This document shows positions 15,344 through 23,507 of a stretch of DNA of 64,000 nucleotides, piece after piece. Position 1 is the first letter of the stretch; every line of letters begins with the position of its first letter. This stretch comes from Sinosporangium album. GTDB lineage: Bacteria > Actinomycetota > Actinomycetes > Streptosporangiales > Streptosporangiaceae. The DNA is taken from positions 1 to 64,000 of the forward strand of contig NZ_FNCN01000009.1 of NCBI RefSeq assembly GCF_900100605.1. The letters are read 5' to 3'. The translations under genes and the position numbers were made by a program. The notes under the pieces are model-generated. The model searched no databases and was not told where the DNA came from. It saw only the letters and a program-made list of their open reading frames with translations.

Positions 15344-17146
15344 GTGTCAGTGTCAATCGAGGTACCCGCCCCGACGTCGCATTCCGAACTGGCCGCCTGG
15401 GTCGAACAGATCGCGCAATTGACCGAACCGGACCGGGTCGAGTGGTGTGACGGCTCCGAGGCCGAGTGGACGCGCTTGACGAACCTGCTGGTGGAGCAGG
15501 GCACGTTCAAGCGCCTCAGTAAGCGGCAGAACAGCTTCTACGCGGCCTCGGATCCGACGGACGTAGCGCGGGTCGAGGACCGCACCTACATCTGCTCGGA
15601 GCGCGAGGACGACGCCGGGCCCACCAACAACTGGATCGCTCCGGACGAGATGCGGGCCACCTTCGGCGAACTCTTCAAAGGCTGTATGCGCGGCCGCGTC
15701 ATGTACGTCGTGCCGTTCTGCATGGGGCCGCTCGGTGGTGAGATCTCCCAGCTCGGCGTGGAGATCACCGACTCTCCCTACGTCGTGGTCTCGATGCGCG
15801 TGATGACCAGGATGGGGGACCGCGCGCTGCGCCTCATCGAGGAGCGCGGCACCTACGTCAAAGCGGTGCACTCGGTCGGCGCGCCCCTGGCGCCCGGCCA
15901 GAAGGACGTGCCCTGGCCGTGCAGCCGGACGAAATACATCAGCCACTTCCCCGAGACCAGGGAGATCTGGTCCTACGGCTCGGGCTACGGCGGCAACGCG
16001 CTGCTCGGCAAGAAGTGCTACGCCCTGCGGATAGCCAGTGTCATGGCGCGCGACGAGGGCTGGCTGGCCGAGCACATGCTGATTTTGAAGCTGACCCCGC
16101 CGCGAGGGGAGTCTCGTTACGTCGCCGCCGCCTTCCCGAGCGCGTGCGGAAAGACCAACCTCGCCATGCTCCAGCCGACCATTCCAGGGTGGAAGGTCGA
16201 GACGATCGGCGACGACATCGCGTGGATGCGTTTCGGTGAGGACGGCCGGCTTTATGCGATCAACCCCGAGGCGGGCTTCTTCGGGGTCGCGCCGGGCACA
16301 GGCGAGTCGACGAACGCCAACGCGATCAGAACGCTGTGGGGCAACAGCATTTTCACCAACGTCGCCCTCACCGACAACGGGGATGTCTGGTGGGAGGGGC
16401 TGACCGATGAGCCGCCCGCGCATCTGACCGACTGGAAGGGCCGCGACTGGACGCCCGGCGCCGCCGAGCCCGCGGCCCACCCCAATGCCAGGTTCACGAC
16501 TCCCGCCGCGCAGTGCCCGACGATCGCGCCCGAATGGCAGGACCCGAAGGGCGTGCCCATTTCCGCGATCCTGTTCGGCGGCAGGCGGGCGACGGCCGTA
16601 CCGCTCGTCACCGAGTCGCTGAGCTGGCAGCACGGTGTGTTCCTGGGCGCGAACGTGGCGTCGGAGAAGACGGCCGCCGCCGAGGGTACGGTCGGCGAGT
16701 TGCGCCACGACCCGTTCGCGATGCTGCCCTTCTGCGGCTACAACATGGGCGACTACTTCGAGCACTGGCTGTCGGTCGGCAGAGCCGCGGAACCGGACCG
16801 GCTTCCGCGTCTCTACTACGTCAACTGGTTCCGCAAGGGGGAGGACGGCTCCTTCCTGTGGCCGGGCTTCGGTGAGAACAGCCGGGTCCTCAAGTGGATC
16901 GTCGAGCGCCTCAACGGCACGGCGGAGGCCGTGTCCACGCCGATCGGGCTCGTTCCTCCGGCATCCGCGCTGGACACCGAGGGCCTGGACATCGATTCGG
17001 CCGACCTGGACACTCTGCTTTCCGTCGACACCGAGGTCTGGAAGCACGAAGCGTCCTTGATTCCTGCTCATTTCCGGACCTTTGGCGAGCAACTTCCGAA
17101 GGAACTCTGGGACGAGTACAACGACCTGGTCACCCGTCTGGGCTGA
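15344..17146 (+). CDS. pckG: Phosphoenolpyruvate carboxykinase (GTP)
   Basis: The enzyme interconverts oxaloacetate and phosphoenolpyruvate with GTP/GDP in gluconeogenesis and anaplerosis. The 600-residue protein has the GTP-dependent family signatures: [10 protein letters not shown] in the N-terminal lobe, the kinase-1a P-loop [23 protein letters not shown]-type metal ligands (here [13 protein letters not shown]) and [15 protein letters not shown]. Later come [10 protein letters not shown] with the substrate-loop arginines and [15 protein letters not shown]. Length is typical. GTG at 15344 follows AGGAG; GTG at 15350 is a possible alternative. The gene has its own leader with dre-like boxes and a terminator after the stop. 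Confidence 0.97.
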   Translation: MSVSIEVPAPTSHSELAAWVEQIAQLTEPDRVEWCDGSEAEWTRLTNLLVEQGTFKRLSKRQNSFYAASDPTDVARVEDRTYICSEREDDAGPTNNWIAPDEMRATFGELFKGCMRGRVMYVVPFCMGPLGGEISQLGVEITDSPYVVVSMRVMTRMGDRALRLIEERGTYVKAVHSVGAPLAPGQKDVPWPCSRTKYISHFPETREIWSYGSGYGGNALLGKKCYALRIASVMARDEGWLAEHMLILKLTPPRGESRYVAAAFPSACGKTNLAMLQPTIPGWKVETIGDDIAWMRFGEDGRLYAINPEAGFFGVAPGTGESTNANAIRTLWGNSIFTNVALTDNGDVWWEGLTDEPPAHLTDWKGRDWTPGAAEPAAHPNARFTTPAAQCPTIAPEWQDPKGVPISAILFGGRRATAVPLVTESLSWQHGVFLGANVASEKTAAAEGTVGELRHDPFAMLPFCGYNMGDYFEHWLSVGRAAEPDRLPRLYYVNWFRKGEDGSFLWPGFGENSRVLKWIVERLNGTAEAVSTPIGLVPPASALDTEGLDIDSADLDTLLSVDTEVWKHEASLIPAHFRTFGEQLPKELWDEYNDLVTRLG

Positions 17147-17177
17147 CCTGACCGCCCGGATTCGATCCGGGCGCCCG

Positions 17178-17207
17178 GGGGTGTCCGCCAAAGGCGTCGG
17201 GCACCCC
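17178..17207 (+). terminator. Terminator of pckG
   Basis: GGGGTG (17178-17183) pairs with CACCCC (17202-17207), extended inside by CCGCC against GGCG and CGG with one bulge. U-rich sequence (TGCTTCGTTTTC) follows. Confidence 0.6.
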
Positions 17208-17244
17208 TGTGTGCTTCGTTTTCAAGGAGCTCCGACATCCAGAC

Positions 17245-17272
17245 TTGACGAATCCCTGAAAGCTCTCATAAA
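17245..17272 (+). promoter_or_regulatory. Candidate housekeeping promoter for the TIGR04222-MNIO operon
   Basis: TTGACG (17245-17250) and CATAAA (17267-17272) are separated by 16 bp. Transcription would begin near 17279, giving a leader of about 64 nt before the ATG at 17343. Confidence 0.5.
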
Positions 17273-17315
17273 CCTCCCCATAGGTTGCCGCGTCTGTCAC
17301 CATGACGAAAAAACT

Positions 17316-17336
17316 CCTCCTTTGCGGAAGGGGAGG
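17316..17336 (+). promoter_or_regulatory. Hairpin that would sequester the TIGR04222 ribosome-binding site
   Basis: CCTCCTT (17316-17322) can pair with GGGGAGG (17330-17336, last two pairs G-U) around a 7-nt loop. The right arm is the Shine-Dalgarno sequence of the gene starting at 17343, so folding would reduce translation. Whether it responds to a signal cannot be judged. Confidence 0.4.
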
Positions 17337-17342
17337 TTCGGC

Positions 17343-18311
17343 ATGGAGTTTGTTTTACTGGTCGCCGCGGCGGCCACTGCTATCTACACAGGAACTTCAG
17401 CGAACAGGTTGACCGCTGAGCACGCGCGTGTGCATGAGGTGGCGAGCGATCTCCACCGAGACGATCTGACGACATACGAGCTGGCCTACCTCGCCGGGGG
17501 CCCGCGCCGTGTGGTCAACACCGCGCTTGCCGGCCTCGCGAGCGCCGAGGCCGTCCGCATCGCCCGTGGCGGCCTGGTGACCTTGGTGAGCGGGGCCTCT
17601 CCGCCCGCTGAACCCGTCCAGCAGGACATCATCGCCGCCCTGACCGACGCCGGAGGCTCCATGCAGATCGGAGCCCTCCGAAGCACGGTGGCCAGGGGGA
17701 CGGCCATGGCCGCGCTGAAGGAGCGGATGACCGGCCACGGACTCGTCATCCCCGACGAGTCCCTGGCGCGGCTGCGCGGACGCGCTACGGGGCTGCGCAT
17801 CGCGTCGATCGTCTCGATCGTGATCTCCGTGGCGTCGCTGATCGCCGAGATCACGCTGATCCATCCGCGACTGACGGCCACGGCGGCGGTCATCGTGGCC
17901 GCCGTCGCCGGTGTCATCGGGCTCATCATGCTGCGCCGACATCAGCAGGGCCTCGTCGATGCCCCTCTGAGCGGTCCGGGCCGCGAGGCCGTCGCCTCGG
18001 CCCGGCGGCGCCACATCCCCGGCGTACGCGTGGAGGGGGCGGTGGCCATCGCGCTGATCCCCGTCGCTCTGTACGGCATGAGCGAGATCGGCGACGCCGA
18101 GATCCGTGACGAGCTCTCGGCGCGGGAGTCGCGTTCCTCCGGCGATGGAGGGGCCGCCCCCGGTGCCTGCGGCGGTGGTGACATGAGCGGCAGCGGGTCC
18201 GACGGCGGGTCCGATGGCAGCTCAGGTGGCGGTGGCGGCAGCGGTGGATCGAGCTGCGGCGGTGGTTGCGGTGGCGGCGGTGGCGGCTGCGGTGGTGGTG
18301 GTGGCGGCTGA
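17343..18311 (+). CDS. TIGR04222-domain membrane protein with Cys/Gly-rich tail (putative MNIO substrate)
   Basis: The 322-residue protein begins MEFVLLVAAAATAIYTG. A conserved region typical of TIGR04222 proteins follows (DDLTTYELAYLAGGPRRVV, then LASAEAVRIARGGLV). Two adjacent membrane helices lie near residues 150-195 (IASIVSIVISVASLIAEITL; AAVIVAAVAGVIGLIML), with a further hydrophobic segment around IALIPVALYGM. The last ~55 residues are almost only Gly, Ser, Cys and Asp and end with three cysteines at 305, 309 and 316; another is at 276. ATG at 17343 has a strong AAGGGGAGG site. An MNIO (DUF692) gene follows after a hairpin, so the Cys/Gly tail is a plausible target for cysteine modification. 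That link is inference; the protein family has no established function. Confidence 0.88.
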   Translation: MEFVLLVAAAATAIYTGTSANRLTAEHARVHEVASDLHRDDLTTYELAYLAGGPRRVVNTALAGLASAEAVRIARGGLVTLVSGASPPAEPVQQDIIAALTDAGGSMQIGALRSTVARGTAMAALKERMTGHGLVIPDESLARLRGRATGLRIASIVSIVISVASLIAEITLIHPRLTATAAVIVAAVAGVIGLIMLRRHQQGLVDAPLSGPGREAVASARRRHIPGVRVEGAVAIALIPVALYGMSEIGDAEIRDELSARESRSSGDGGAAPGACGGGDMSGSGSDGGSDGSSGGGGGSGGSSCGGGCGGGGGGCGGGGGG

Positions 18312-18408
18312 CCTCGCTCCGGCGAGGCGCGTCGTATACGTGGCGTAGCCGTACCGCGGAGACCTGCGCCGCGGGAACCTGCGCCGCGAAGACCTGCACT
18401 GTGAAGAC

Positions 18409-18442
18409 GGGGGTGTCCGGCTCGGGCGAGCCGGACACCCCC
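18409..18442 (+). terminator. Long perfect hairpin between TIGR04222 and MNIO genes (partial terminator/attenuator)
   Basis: A 34-bp sequence is an almost perfect palindrome: 16 bases beginning GGGGGTGTCCGG (18409-18424), GG, then the exact complement (18427-18442). It lies 97 bp after the TIGR04222 stop. No U-tract follows. It could reduce read-through so that the first protein is made in excess over the enzyme, as in many peptide-modification operons, or protect an mRNA 3' end. Confidence 0.65.
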
Positions 18443-18540
18443 GGCCCGCGACCCACGTCGCGGCTTCCGGATCGGCTTTGTGGCGACAAGGGGCGACGAG
18501 GTAGGTGTGCAAGATCTGAAATTGGGGAGATTGCTGGAAT

Positions 18541-19356
18541 ATGTCCGGAGTCGGTGTGCTCGGGGTAGGGATCGGATGGCGGCCGGAGATCGACCGGACG
18601 GTGGAGAGGATGCCCGGCGTCGGCTTCGTCGAGGTGATCGCCGAAGGCGTCCGCCCGGAGCGTCTGCCGGAGTCGCTCGTCCTCCTGCGCGAGCGCGGCG
18701 TGCCCGTGGTGCCGCACGGGGTGAGCCTGGGGGTGGGCGGGGCCGAACCCCTTGACGCCGACCGTCTCGCCCACCTCGCGGCATGCGCCGAGGCGCTCGG
18801 GGCCCCGCTGGTGAGCGAGCATGTCGCGTTCGTGCGCGCGGGCGACCTCTCGGCCGGCCATCTGCTCCCCGTGCCCCGCACCCGGGACGCGCTAGAGGTC
18901 GTCGTCGACAACGTACGGCGTGCGCAGGCGGCCCTCCCCGTGCCGCTGGCCTTGGAGAACGTCTCCGCCCTCTTCGGCTGGCCGCAGGACGAGATGACCG
19001 AGGCGCAGTTCCTCGGCGAGCTGGTCGAGCGTACGGGCGTGTCGCTGCTGATCGACGTGGCCAACCTCTACACGAACCAGGTCAACCTCGGACTGTCCGC
19101 CATGGAGGCCCTCGACACGCTGCCCTTGGAGTCGCTCGCCTACGTGCATGTGGCGGGAGGCCAGGCGCACGAGGGGCTCTGGCACGACACCCACACCGCG
19201 TCGGTCCCCGATCCGGTGCTCGACCTGCTTACGGAGCTGTGCGCCAGAGTCACTCCGCAGGGAGTGCTGCTGGAGTGGGATGACGCCTATCCTGCTGATG
19301 CGGTGCTCGAAAGTGAACTCGACCGCATCAGGCAGGCCATGGCTCGTGCATTCTGA
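18541..19356 (+). CDS. DUF692 protein: multinuclear non-heme iron oxidase (MNIO) family
   Basis: The 271-residue TIM-barrel protein retains all the conserved polar segments of the MbnB/TglH/BufB/ChrH superfamily: [10 protein letters not shown] (H59), SEHVAF (E93, H94), ALENVSALF (E139), [13 protein letters not shown] (D172, N175), AYVHVAGG (H203), [11 protein letters not shown] (D216, H218) and LLEWDDAYP (E245). These coordinate two or three irons in studied members, which oxidatively rearrange cysteine or related residues in ribosomally made peptides, usually with a partner protein. The ATG at 18541 is preceded by GGGGAG. Neighbours are a Cys/Gly-tailed membrane protein upstream and two small genes downstream, the last a candidate partner. 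The chemistry and product here are unknown. Confidence 0.92.
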   Translation: MSGVGVLGVGIGWRPEIDRTVERMPGVGFVEVIAEGVRPERLPESLVLLRERGVPVVPHGVSLGVGGAEPLDADRLAHLAACAEALGAPLVSEHVAFVRAGDLSAGHLLPVPRTRDALEVVVDNVRRAQAALPVPLALENVSALFGWPQDEMTEAQFLGELVERTGVSLLIDVANLYTNQVNLGLSAMEALDTLPLESLAYVHVAGGQAHEGLWHDTHTASVPDPVLDLLTELCARVTPQGVLLEWDDAYPADAVLESELDRIRQAMARAF

Positions 19357-19373
19357 TCCTTCTGGAGGCGGAA

Positions 19374-19616
19374 GTGTCCTATCCGGTGGCACTGTTCCTC
19401 ATTGGCATTGCGTTATTTATGGCGATCTGCATTGTGTGGGGTTCTGTGCGTGCGAGGCGAGGCTCCGGAACCAGGTATCACGGCGGCCGTGGTCACACGG
19501 GAGGCTCGGGTTCGGGTGGCTACTGGAGTGACGGCGGAGTCGGCGGTGGAGACGGCGGAGGCGGAGACGGCGGCGGTGGTGGCGGTGGAGACGGCGGTGG
19601 CGGTGGCGGTGGCTGA
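19374..19616 (+). CDS. Small membrane protein with Gly/Asp-rich tail
   Basis: The 80-residue protein begins MSYPVALFLIGIALFMAICI, a single membrane helix (about 4-24), and continues through a basic segment (SVRARRGSGTRYHGGRGHTG) into a tail made only of Gly, Asp, Ser, Tyr, Trp and Val. The final 25 residues are Gly and Asp. The only cysteine is in the membrane helix. GTG at 19374 follows GGAGG. The gene starts 17 bp after the MNIO stop and overlaps the next start by 8 bp, so it belongs to the operon. The Gly-rich tail echoes that of the TIGR04222 protein but lacks tail cysteines. It may be a secondary substrate, scaffold or export helper; none of these is shown. Confidence 0.75.
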   Translation: MSYPVALFLIGIALFMAICIVWGSVRARRGSGTRYHGGRGHTGGSGSGGYWSDGGVGGGDGGGGDGGGGGGGDGGGGGGG

Positions 19617-20157
19617 CCGGGGCGGCGCCGAGAAGGCCGGTGCCGTACAGACGGTGAGGGATCCGGAGCGCGGCGCCGAGGGCGCCGAGGACCCCAGGGC
19701 GGCGCTGGCGGCGGCCCAGAGCGAGTTGCTCGCGGCGCTGGTGGCGGGCGGCGAGGTGCCCGCGGGGTTCGACCGGCGGCGGGTCGAGGCGCAGGTGAGA
19801 AGCCTGTTGGTGAAGCGCCGCGGCCTCGCCGCGCGGTGCCGGCCCGATCTGGCGATGCGCCTCGGCGGCGGGTTCCGCCGCCTGTTCCTGGAGTACGCCG
19901 AGGGGCGGCCCAAACCGGGCGACTCCCATGCCGACGCGGAGGGGTTCGAGGCGTGGCTGCGCGAGCGCGGCCATCTCCCCGCCGAGCCATTCACCGAGCC
20001 ATTCACCGAGCCATTCACCGAACCATACGCCGAGGCGTCAGCCGAACCGTCGGCTGAACCGGGCCCGGTGCCGCGGGTCCTGCGGGCGGCGGGCCTGCAC
20101 GCTTGGTGGCGGTGGTTGATCGGTACAGGCTTGTCCAAGAAGCGCGGGTTGCGCTGA
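19609..20157 (+). CDS. SCO6045-like small helical protein, candidate MNIO partner
   Basis: The product is 182 residues from GTG at 19609, which overlaps the preceding stop and implies translational coupling; GTG at 19603 is an alternative. The central region contains PRAALAAAQSELLAALVAGG, FDRRRVEAQVRSLLVKRRGL, ARCRPDLAMRLGGGFRRLF and GFEAWLRERGHLP. This helical pattern recalls the DUF2063-type partner proteins of other MNIO systems and, from memory, the SCO6045 C-terminal domain. A tandem FTEPFTEPFTEP-type repeat, encoded by a 12-bp DNA repeat at about 19984-20028, separates it from a basic tail. A role in delivering the peptide to the MNIO enzyme is an inference from gene order. Confidence 0.7.
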   Translation: MADRGGAEKAGAVQTVRDPERGAEGAEDPRAALAAAQSELLAALVAGGEVPAGFDRRRVEAQVRSLLVKRRGLAARCRPDLAMRLGGGFRRLFLEYAEGRPKPGDSHADAEGFEAWLRERGHLPAEPFTEPFTEPFTEPYAEASAEPSAEPGPVPRVLRAAGLHAWWRWLIGTGLSKKRGLR

Positions 20158-20187
20158 TCTCTTTGGAATTCACCAACTTTGTGAAAG

Positions 20188-20220
20188 CCCTGGTTGGCCG
20201 AGTGGCCCGGGCGTTTTTCC
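20188..20220 (+). terminator. Weak terminator after the MNIO operon
   Basis: GCCC and GGCC arms with an internal bulge (20188-20213) are followed by GTTTTTC. It lies 31 bp after the stop of the last MNIO-operon gene and would separate it from the prenyltransferase gene. Confidence 0.45.
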
Positions 20221-20334
20221 GGCCCAGAGAGCCCTAAGGATCTCGTCGCGGGCGCACGATGGTGGAGAAGGCGGAGATAATTGCCTGTCAGCACCGCTTT
20301 TTGGAAGGAGCGGGCGCCGAGGGGAGGGACTCCA

Positions 20335-21096
20335 TTGGGCGTGCGCGATCTGGTCTACCGGTTGTATGAGCGCCGCCTGGAGGCCAAGCTCTCACCCGAG
20401 ATGATCCCCCGGCATGTCGCCGTGATCGTCGATGGCAATCGCCGTTGGGCGCGCTCGATGGGCATCAAGGACGTCAGCCGGGGCCACCGCAAGGGCGCCG
20501 ACAAGATCTCCGAGCTGGTGGCCTGGTGCAGTGAGACCGGTGTCGAGGTGGTCACCGTCTGGCTGCTGTCGAGTGAGAACCTCGACCGGCCGAAGAACGA
20601 GCTCGTACCCCTGATGAAGATCATCGAGGACGTCGTCCAGGAGCTGGTCGACGCGGGGTGGCATATCAACCCTGTGGGGGCACTCGATCTCCTGCCCGAT
20701 CAGACCGCCCGTGTCCTGAAAAATGCTAAAGAAGCGACATCACACCGTCCTGGCCTGATTGTGAACGTGGCAGTTGGGTATGGAGGAAGACGTGAGATCG
20801 CTGATGCGGTGCGCTCACTCCTGCAAGAGCATGCGAGTAAGGGCGCGAGCATTGAGGACCTCGTCGAAGTCCTCGATGTCGAGCACATCGCCGAGCATCT
20901 CTACACGCGCGGTATACCCGATCCGGATCTCGTCATCCGCACCTCGGGAGAGCAGCGGCTCTCAGGATTCCTGCTCTGGCAGAGCGCCCACTCCGAGTTC
21001 TACTTCTGCGAGGCCTACTGGCCTGATTTTCGCAGGGTCGACTTCTTGCGGGCGATCCGCTCCTATGCCGCGCGGCACCGGCGGTTCGGTTCCTGA
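20335..21096 (+). CDS. uppS: Cis-isoprenyl diphosphate synthase (UppS family)
   Basis: The enzyme condenses isopentenyl diphosphate onto allylic diphosphates to make (Z)-farnesyl or polyprenyl diphosphates for the lipid carrier of cell-wall synthesis. Signatures are HVAVIVDGNRRWAR with the catalytic Asp (D33), GHRKGADKI, VTVWLLSSENLDRP, YGGRREI and a C-terminal D-L-V-I-R-T-S-G-E-x-R-x-S block followed by ARG/Trp positions SEFYFCEAYWPDF. TTG at 20335 is preceded by GGAGGG and gives 253 residues; TTG at 20281 would add an unconserved 18. The syntenic mycobacterial gene (Rv1086) makes a short (Z)-farnesyl product, so the chain length here is uncertain. Confidence 0.94.
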   Translation: MGVRDLVYRLYERRLEAKLSPEMIPRHVAVIVDGNRRWARSMGIKDVSRGHRKGADKISELVAWCSETGVEVVTVWLLSSENLDRPKNELVPLMKIIEDVVQELVDAGWHINPVGALDLLPDQTARVLKNAKEATSHRPGLIVNVAVGYGGRREIADAVRSLLQEHASKGASIEDLVEVLDVEHIAEHLYTRGIPDPDLVIRTSGEQRLSGFLLWQSAHSEFYFCEAYWPDFRRVDFLRAIRSYAARHRRFGS

Positions 21097-21525
21097 AACC
21101 CCCATTTTCCAGGACGTGGTCTGCCATACACATGCCTCCGGACTACGCAATGAACCGGAAACGGCATGTGAACACCCCCTTTCGGTCAGGCATTACCTCT
21201 TGGGATCAGGGCATTCAGGACCTACCGTAGGACGTAGCCGGTCATCGGCCGGCTGCTCCGGAGAGGGCCCGCCTTTGCGCCACACACTGAGTGTTCTTCA
21301 TCCTTGTGGGCGACCTTCGGCTACGGCCGAGCCCGCGGAGGGCGGACGTCCGGCCGGCACGGCCGGCGGCGCCCCCCGGGTCGCCGTACGGGATGATCTC
21401 CGCTCACTGCCGAGGGGGGCCGGGTTCCGGTGCCGCCTGAAGCAGCCGTGGGCGCGCGTGCGGGTCTGGTCCGCTCACCACCTCATCTGGCAGGGCGCCC
21501 CTACCAGGCGCCCGGGGGAGATCGC
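21097..21525. other. Intergenic region upstream of phoH2
   Basis: About 430 bp without a convincing gene. The first 160 bp are less GC-rich than the rest and are the likely place for the phoH2 promoter. The rest is GC-rich, with possible upstream in-frame extensions of phoH2 that show no conserved residues. Confidence 0.45.
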
Positions 21526-22914
21526 GTGGCAGTGTCCTCGACCATCCCGTCGTCCTCAAGCGGTCAGCCGTCGCCGGTAGCCAAGCGGCCGGCTGCACGC
21601 ACGTCTCCGTCCCGCCGCCGCAGCGCACCGCAGCGGCGCACCTACGTGCTGGACACATCGGTCCTGCTGGCTGACCCGGCCTCACTGACCCGGTTCGCCG
21701 AGCATGACGTCGTGCTCCCGATCGTCGTGATCACTGAGCTCGAGGCCAAGCGCCATCACCCCGAGCTCGGCTACTTCGCCCGCAAGGCGCTGCGCTACCT
21801 CGACGATCTGCGCGTACGGCACGGCAGGCTGGACGACCCCATGCCCGTAGGCGACGGAACCTTGAGGGTGGAACTCAACCACAGTGACCCGTCGATCCTC
21901 CCTGTCGGGTTCCGGCTCGGCGACAACGACACCCGCATCCTGACGGTGGCCCGGCACCTGGCCGCCGAAGGCTGCGACGTGGTCCTCGTCTCCAAGGATC
22001 TCCCCATGCGGGTCAAAGCGGCCTCGATCGGGCTCGCCGCCGAGGAGTACCGCGCCGAGCTCGTGGTGGAGTCCGGCTGGACCGGCATGGCCGAACTCCA
22101 GGTGGCCTCGACCGACATCGAAGCGCTGTTCGAGAACGGCACCGCCGAGATCGAGGACGCCAGGGACCTGCCCTGCCACACCGGACTGCGGCTCCTGTCG
22201 GCCAAGGGGTCGGCACTCGGCCGCATGCTTCCCGACAAGTCCGTCAAGCTCGTCCGGGGCGACCGGGAGGCGTTCGGCCTGCACGGCCGCTCCGCCGAGC
22301 AGCGCATCGCCCTTGACCTGCTGATGGACCCCGACGTGGGCATCGTCTCCCTGGGCGGCCGGGCGGGCACCGGCAAGTCCGCGCTCGCACTCTGCGCTGG
22401 CCTTGAGGCCGTCCTGGAGCGCCGCCAGCACCGCAAGGTGGTGGTGTTCCGCCCGCTGTACGCCGTGGGAGGCCAGGACCTCGGCTACCTGCCGGGCTCG
22501 GAGAACGACAAGATGGGGCCGTGGGCCCAGGCGGTCTACGACACGCTCGGCGCGGTCACCACGCCGGAGGTGATCGAAGAGGTGATCGACCGGGGCATGC
22601 TGGAGGTCCTGCCCCTCACCCATATCCGGGGCCGGTCGCTCCACGACGCGTTCGTGATCGTGGACGAAGCCCAGTCGCTGGAGCGCGGCGTGCTGCTCAC
22701 CGTGCTGTCCCGCGTCGGGGCCAACTCGCGCGTGGTCCTCACCCACGACGTCGCCCAGCGCGACAACCTGCGGGTCGGCCGGCATGACGGCGTGGTCGCG
22801 GTGGTCGAGAAGCTCAAGGGGCACCCCCTGTTCGCCCACATCACGCTGACGAGGTCCGAGCGGTCGCCGATCGCGGCCCTGGTCACGGAGATGCTGGAGG
22901 ACATCAGCCTGTAA
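21526..22914 (+). CDS. phoH2: PhoH2: PIN-domain RNase fused to PhoH ATPase/helicase
   Basis: The 462-residue protein has an N-terminal PIN domain ([32 protein letters not shown] and the [11 protein letters not shown] strand with acidic residues). A C-terminal PhoH ATPase follows, with Walker [14 protein letters not shown] (K284) and Walker [12 protein letters not shown], then [12 protein letters not shown]. Mycobacterial PhoH2 is an ATP-dependent RNA helicase and ribonuclease, and the same two-domain order is present here. GTG at 21526 follows GGGGGAG. The ~45 residues before the PIN domain are basic and Ser/Pro-rich. It occupies the same relative position as Rv1095 in mycobacteria. Confidence 0.95.
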   Translation: MAVSSTIPSSSSGQPSPVAKRPAARTSPSRRRSAPQRRTYVLDTSVLLADPASLTRFAEHDVVLPIVVITELEAKRHHPELGYFARKALRYLDDLRVRHGRLDDPMPVGDGTLRVELNHSDPSILPVGFRLGDNDTRILTVARHLAAEGCDVVLVSKDLPMRVKAASIGLAAEEYRAELVVESGWTGMAELQVASTDIEALFENGTAEIEDARDLPCHTGLRLLSAKGSALGRMLPDKSVKLVRGDREAFGLHGRSAEQRIALDLLMDPDVGIVSLGGRAGTGKSALALCAGLEAVLERRQHRKVVVFRPLYAVGGQDLGYLPGSENDKMGPWAQAVYDTLGAVTTPEVIEEVIDRGMLEVLPLTHIRGRSLHDAFVIVDEAQSLERGVLLTVLSRVGANSRVVLTHDVAQRDNLRVGRHDGVVAVVEKLKGHPLFAHITLTRSERSPIAALVTEMLEDISL

Positions 22915-22934
22915 CGCCCCGGGAGCGGGAGCGG

Positions 22935-23507
22935 TCACGGGGGGAGTTCGGCGCCTGGCTGCGCGAGGTCGTGGTACTCGCTGCAGATGTGCTCCCCCAG
23001 TGACCGCGTCCGGCCCCGCTCGACATAGGTGATCTTCACGATCCAGATCTCGTCACGCGCGCCCCGTGCCGTACAGGTGATCTGCGCGAGAGCCGTACGG
23101 CTCGGCGGGCGGTCGCCCGCGACCGAGACGTCGAGGCGCAGCCCGGAGGCGACGTCGGGGTCGTTGCGCACGAAGGCGCCGTATCTGCTGAGCCTGCTTT
23201 CGCGGTGGGTCAACCCGCTCAGGCCGGTGGACAGGTCATTACTCGGCGGCTGGTCACCCCTCTCGAACAGGACCTGCATCACGTCCTCGATGGCGGTCGA
23301 GGGCACGTACACCGGCACGGGCGCGAGACGCCCGTCGCGTACCAGGTAGATCGTGATGAGCTTGGGCTGGGCGTCGATCACCGGGGCGACGCCCCGCTCC
23401 ACCGGGTCGCTGGGCTGTACGCCGCAGCCGGCGAGCGCGCCGAGCAGCACTGTGATGGCGGCCCCCGCGAGGGCCTTGGGCAGGGCTCTCACCGAGGCGG
23501 ACGTCAT
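22935..23507 (-). CDS. Secreted lipoprotein of the two-component operon (GerMN-like)
   Basis: The 190-residue protein has a type II signal peptide with lipobox LAGC (C28). The mature part contains ITIYLVRDGRLAPVPVYVP and IEDVMQVLFERGDQ, a pattern found in GerMN-type lipoproteins such as LpqB. It ends near ICSEYHDLAQPG. The start codon at 23507 overlaps the sensor kinase stop (ATGA), so it is translationally coupled as the third gene of a regulator-kinase-lipoprotein operon. Lipoproteins in such positions (LpqB with MtrAB, CseA with CseBC) tune the kinase, and a similar role is likely but unproven. Confidence 0.82.
   Translation of the reverse strand: MTSASVRALPKALAGAAITVLLGALAGCGVQPSDPVERGVAPVIDAQPKLITIYLVRDGRLAPVPVYVPSTAIEDVMQVLFERGDQPPSNDLSTGLSGLTHRESRLSRYGAFVRNDPDVASGLRLDVSVAGDRPPSRTALAQITCTARGARDEIWIVKITYVERGRTRSLGEHICSEYHDLAQPGAELPP

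Noticed and set aside
17271-17338. AACCTCCCC upstream that is exactly complementary to the TIGR04222 Shine-Dalgarno region
   Set aside because: It overlaps or lies just after the candidate -10 element, so most of it would not be transcribed; the closer CCTCCTT arm was kept instead.
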